A stretch of DNA of 64,000 nucleotides, taken from Sporobolomyces roseus (Eukaryota; Basidiomycota; Microbotryomycetes; Sporidiobolales; Sporidiobolaceae). The notes below the pieces were generated by a model. That model saw only the letters and a program-made list of their open reading frames with translations. It was not told where the DNA came from and did not search any database. This document shows positions 62,365 through 64,000 of the stretch, in pieces; position 1 is the first letter of the stretch, and every line of letters begins with the position of its first letter. The stretch covers positions 1,550,001 through 1,614,000 of the forward strand of contig JADILM010000005.1 in NCBI GenBank assembly GCA_016617785.1, read 5' to 3'. A program made the translations under genes and the position numbers.

Positions 62365-64000
62365 TTAAGCGATGTTGCTCGAGACAGGGTAACGCTCCTT
62401 TGTTCGCTCGAGAAGCATGCGAAGACGAGTCTCATCTCCTGTGATCATATCCTCCATTGAGATCTCGTCCGTCGAGACAAGGGGGGACATGTAATCGAAG
62501 ACTGAGCAGAAAGAAGGAGGATCAGCGCTCACGAACGATTCGAAGGGAATGGGAAAGCTCACCTGAAAAGATAGTATCGAGATATTCAACATCGAAGGCC
62601 TTCCCTTCTTGCTGATGGAATCGATCGAACTCGCTGTCTTGTAATCCGCTCTTTTTGCCCGTCAAGTTTTCGAGTAGACGAGTGATCAATCGACCAGATC
62701 TGAACGAAGTAGAAATGTCGGTAGCGAGTGGGCATGTCGAGGGAAGATTCGAGTTGGCCCAAGCGAGAATCTCGGCGTGAGTGGTAGCAGTAGTAGCGAT
62801 TGAAGCTGGAGGAGCGAGACCGGGAACCTCTTTTGCAATCGCAGGCTAAACAAACAGGAATCAGCTCAGGAGTCTAGGAAGCGAGTCGATACAATGTCGA
62901 ACTCACTGTATCGGGTTCATCTTGTAACTTCGAGATCGCATTCGTCTTCGAACTCTTGACCATTGATCTTCGGTCTCCAGTCTTTTGAGGTGAGCCGAAT
63001 AACGGTTCACCACTCATCAAAGGCGAGCCTCTGCGATGCCCGTCGATCGGGGTTAGTGAATGTACGATCAAGGTTCGAGGAGAGTCGGAAGCGTACGGTG
63101 CGAAATCCATCAAAATGGCTGCGTCTTTCTCGGTAAGAGTGTTGGGGTTCGTTCCAGCGTCTGCATCGGTACAGTACGGGGTCAGCTCCCATGCGTCATC
63201 GCGGGAGAAAGCGCCGATCTGCTTACATCGCTCTTTCTGAATCTTTGAACGCATTGTTGGCGAAGGAGGTCGAGGTCGGGGATTCATCGTCTGAGCCACG
63301 TCAAGGGAGAGTACTTCGACATCGCAAGATGATACAACGGGAGCTGCGAAAGAGGGAAGGTCAGACTGATCGAACAGTGACAGTCGGAAGCAAAGGCTTA
63401 CCAGCGTAATCTCGAAGAATCGTAGCTTTCATGATCTCCTTCATCCACGCTCGGATCGTGATTTGCTCAGCGGCAGAGAAGAAGTGAGTTCTTTCGGTAT
63501 CGTGGACGATCTTGAAACCGTATTCTCCGGCATTGATGTTTGCATCGCTGATTACTCGGTAACCTTTGAGGTTGATGACACCCTTGGCTCGTTGCTCCTG
63601 CGAACAAGGAAAAAGGAAGAGGTGAAAATCAGCTCTGAAGCGCAATTGATCACGAAGAGTTGACTCACCTGCTCTGATTTGAGGTAATAGAGGTAAGTTC
63701 CCTTGAGGACGAAGAATCGTTGTTTCCAAGTGTTGTACTTCTCCCCCTTCTTCTTCATCCAACCAGAGTTGTCGGGTCTTCCCAGCTTGTCCATCAAGTT
63801 TCCATCTCGAATAACCGCCATATCTTCCCTCATCATTTCCTTTCCAGCGGGATCGACCACCTTGACGCTCATCGAAGTGGGAGCGTCTCTGCCTGAGCTC
63901 AATGTCGACATTGAAGGTTTGGACTTCATCGATTCGACTCCCGGAGATCGTTCTGAACCGCTTCCTGCGTTTGGACTGAAAGCACCGAACAGTCGAGTCG
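62365..64000 (-). CDS. PH-domain protein, C-terminal part, with probable calponin-homology-like end (runs off right edge)
   Basis: The minus-strand gene is open to the window edge ('GAFSPNAGSGSERSPGVES'). A PH domain starts near 63780: 'NSGWMKKKGEKYNTWKQRFF', 'VLKGTYLYYLKSE', then across an intron 'QEQRAKGVINLKGYRVIS', 'GEYGFKIVHDTERTHFF' and 'WMKEIMKATILRDY'. This resembles the phosphoinositide-binding PH of Boi1/Pob1-type polarity proteins. A disordered linker follows, then a helical region 'AEILAWANSNLPSTC', 'FRSGRLITRLLENLTGKKSG' that looks like a calponin-homology domain, and 'YMSPLVSTDEISMEDMITGD', stop at 62365. The N-terminal SH3/SAM, if any, would be outside. PH call firm, CH-like call tentative. 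Confidence 0.78.

Overview
The window is nuclear DNA from an intron-rich fungus. The best fit is a basidiomycete yeast, plausibly Pucciniomycotina (Microbotryomycetes-like). The reasons are the dense gene packing, several short introns per gene (mostly 55-85 nt, GTRNGY donors, CTGAC/CTAAC-type branch sites), long Ser/Pro-rich tails, and the gene set (siderophore transporter, glyoxal oxidase, RTA1 protein, BTG/Tob-like protein, Mug70-like CBS-PB1 protein). No rRNA, tRNA, transposon or CRISPR array was seen, so the placement rests on gene style only.

Layout, left to right: the 5' part of a PLP aminotransferase (minus) lies back to back with an Ecdysoneless/SGT1 gene; then a BTB/POZ gene with an in-frame TAG; then five MYND zinc-finger genes on the plus strand (A-E, 6.0-16.8 kb) with a siderophore-type MFS transporter inserted after the second. 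SMC5 (minus) and exocyst SEC10 (plus) follow. Three more MYND genes lie on the minus strand (F-H, 26.4-30.4 kb). Next come a BTG/Tob-like gene, a malic enzyme, a single-pass membrane protein, a bestrophin-like channel and a beta-lactamase-fold hydrolase. After a 2.1 kb gene-poor stretch there are a RING/TRAF-type gene, a CBS-PB1 tail-anchored protein, a ninth MYND gene (I), a second RING/TRAF-type gene (minus), an OYE-family oxidoreductase, an RTA1-family membrane protein, a glyoxal oxidase, and the 3' part of a PH-domain protein running off the right edge.

The striking feature is the MYND family. Nine paralogues share three coding exons with phase-0 introns at matching places, a 5'UTR intron where it could be checked, a MYND finger in which the sixth zinc ligand is His instead of Cys, a 'NPF.WPG' linker and a C-terminal module I cannot assign to any known domain. 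Their exon-length patterns and shared 5' regions suggest local duplication with exchange between copies. The conserved housekeeping genes (SMC5, SEC10, ECD, malic enzyme) show no sign of being part of this system and probably only share the locus. Together with a BTB gene and two RING/TRAF-type genes, the region is unusually rich in adaptor-type zinc-finger and interaction proteins; a joint function is inference only.
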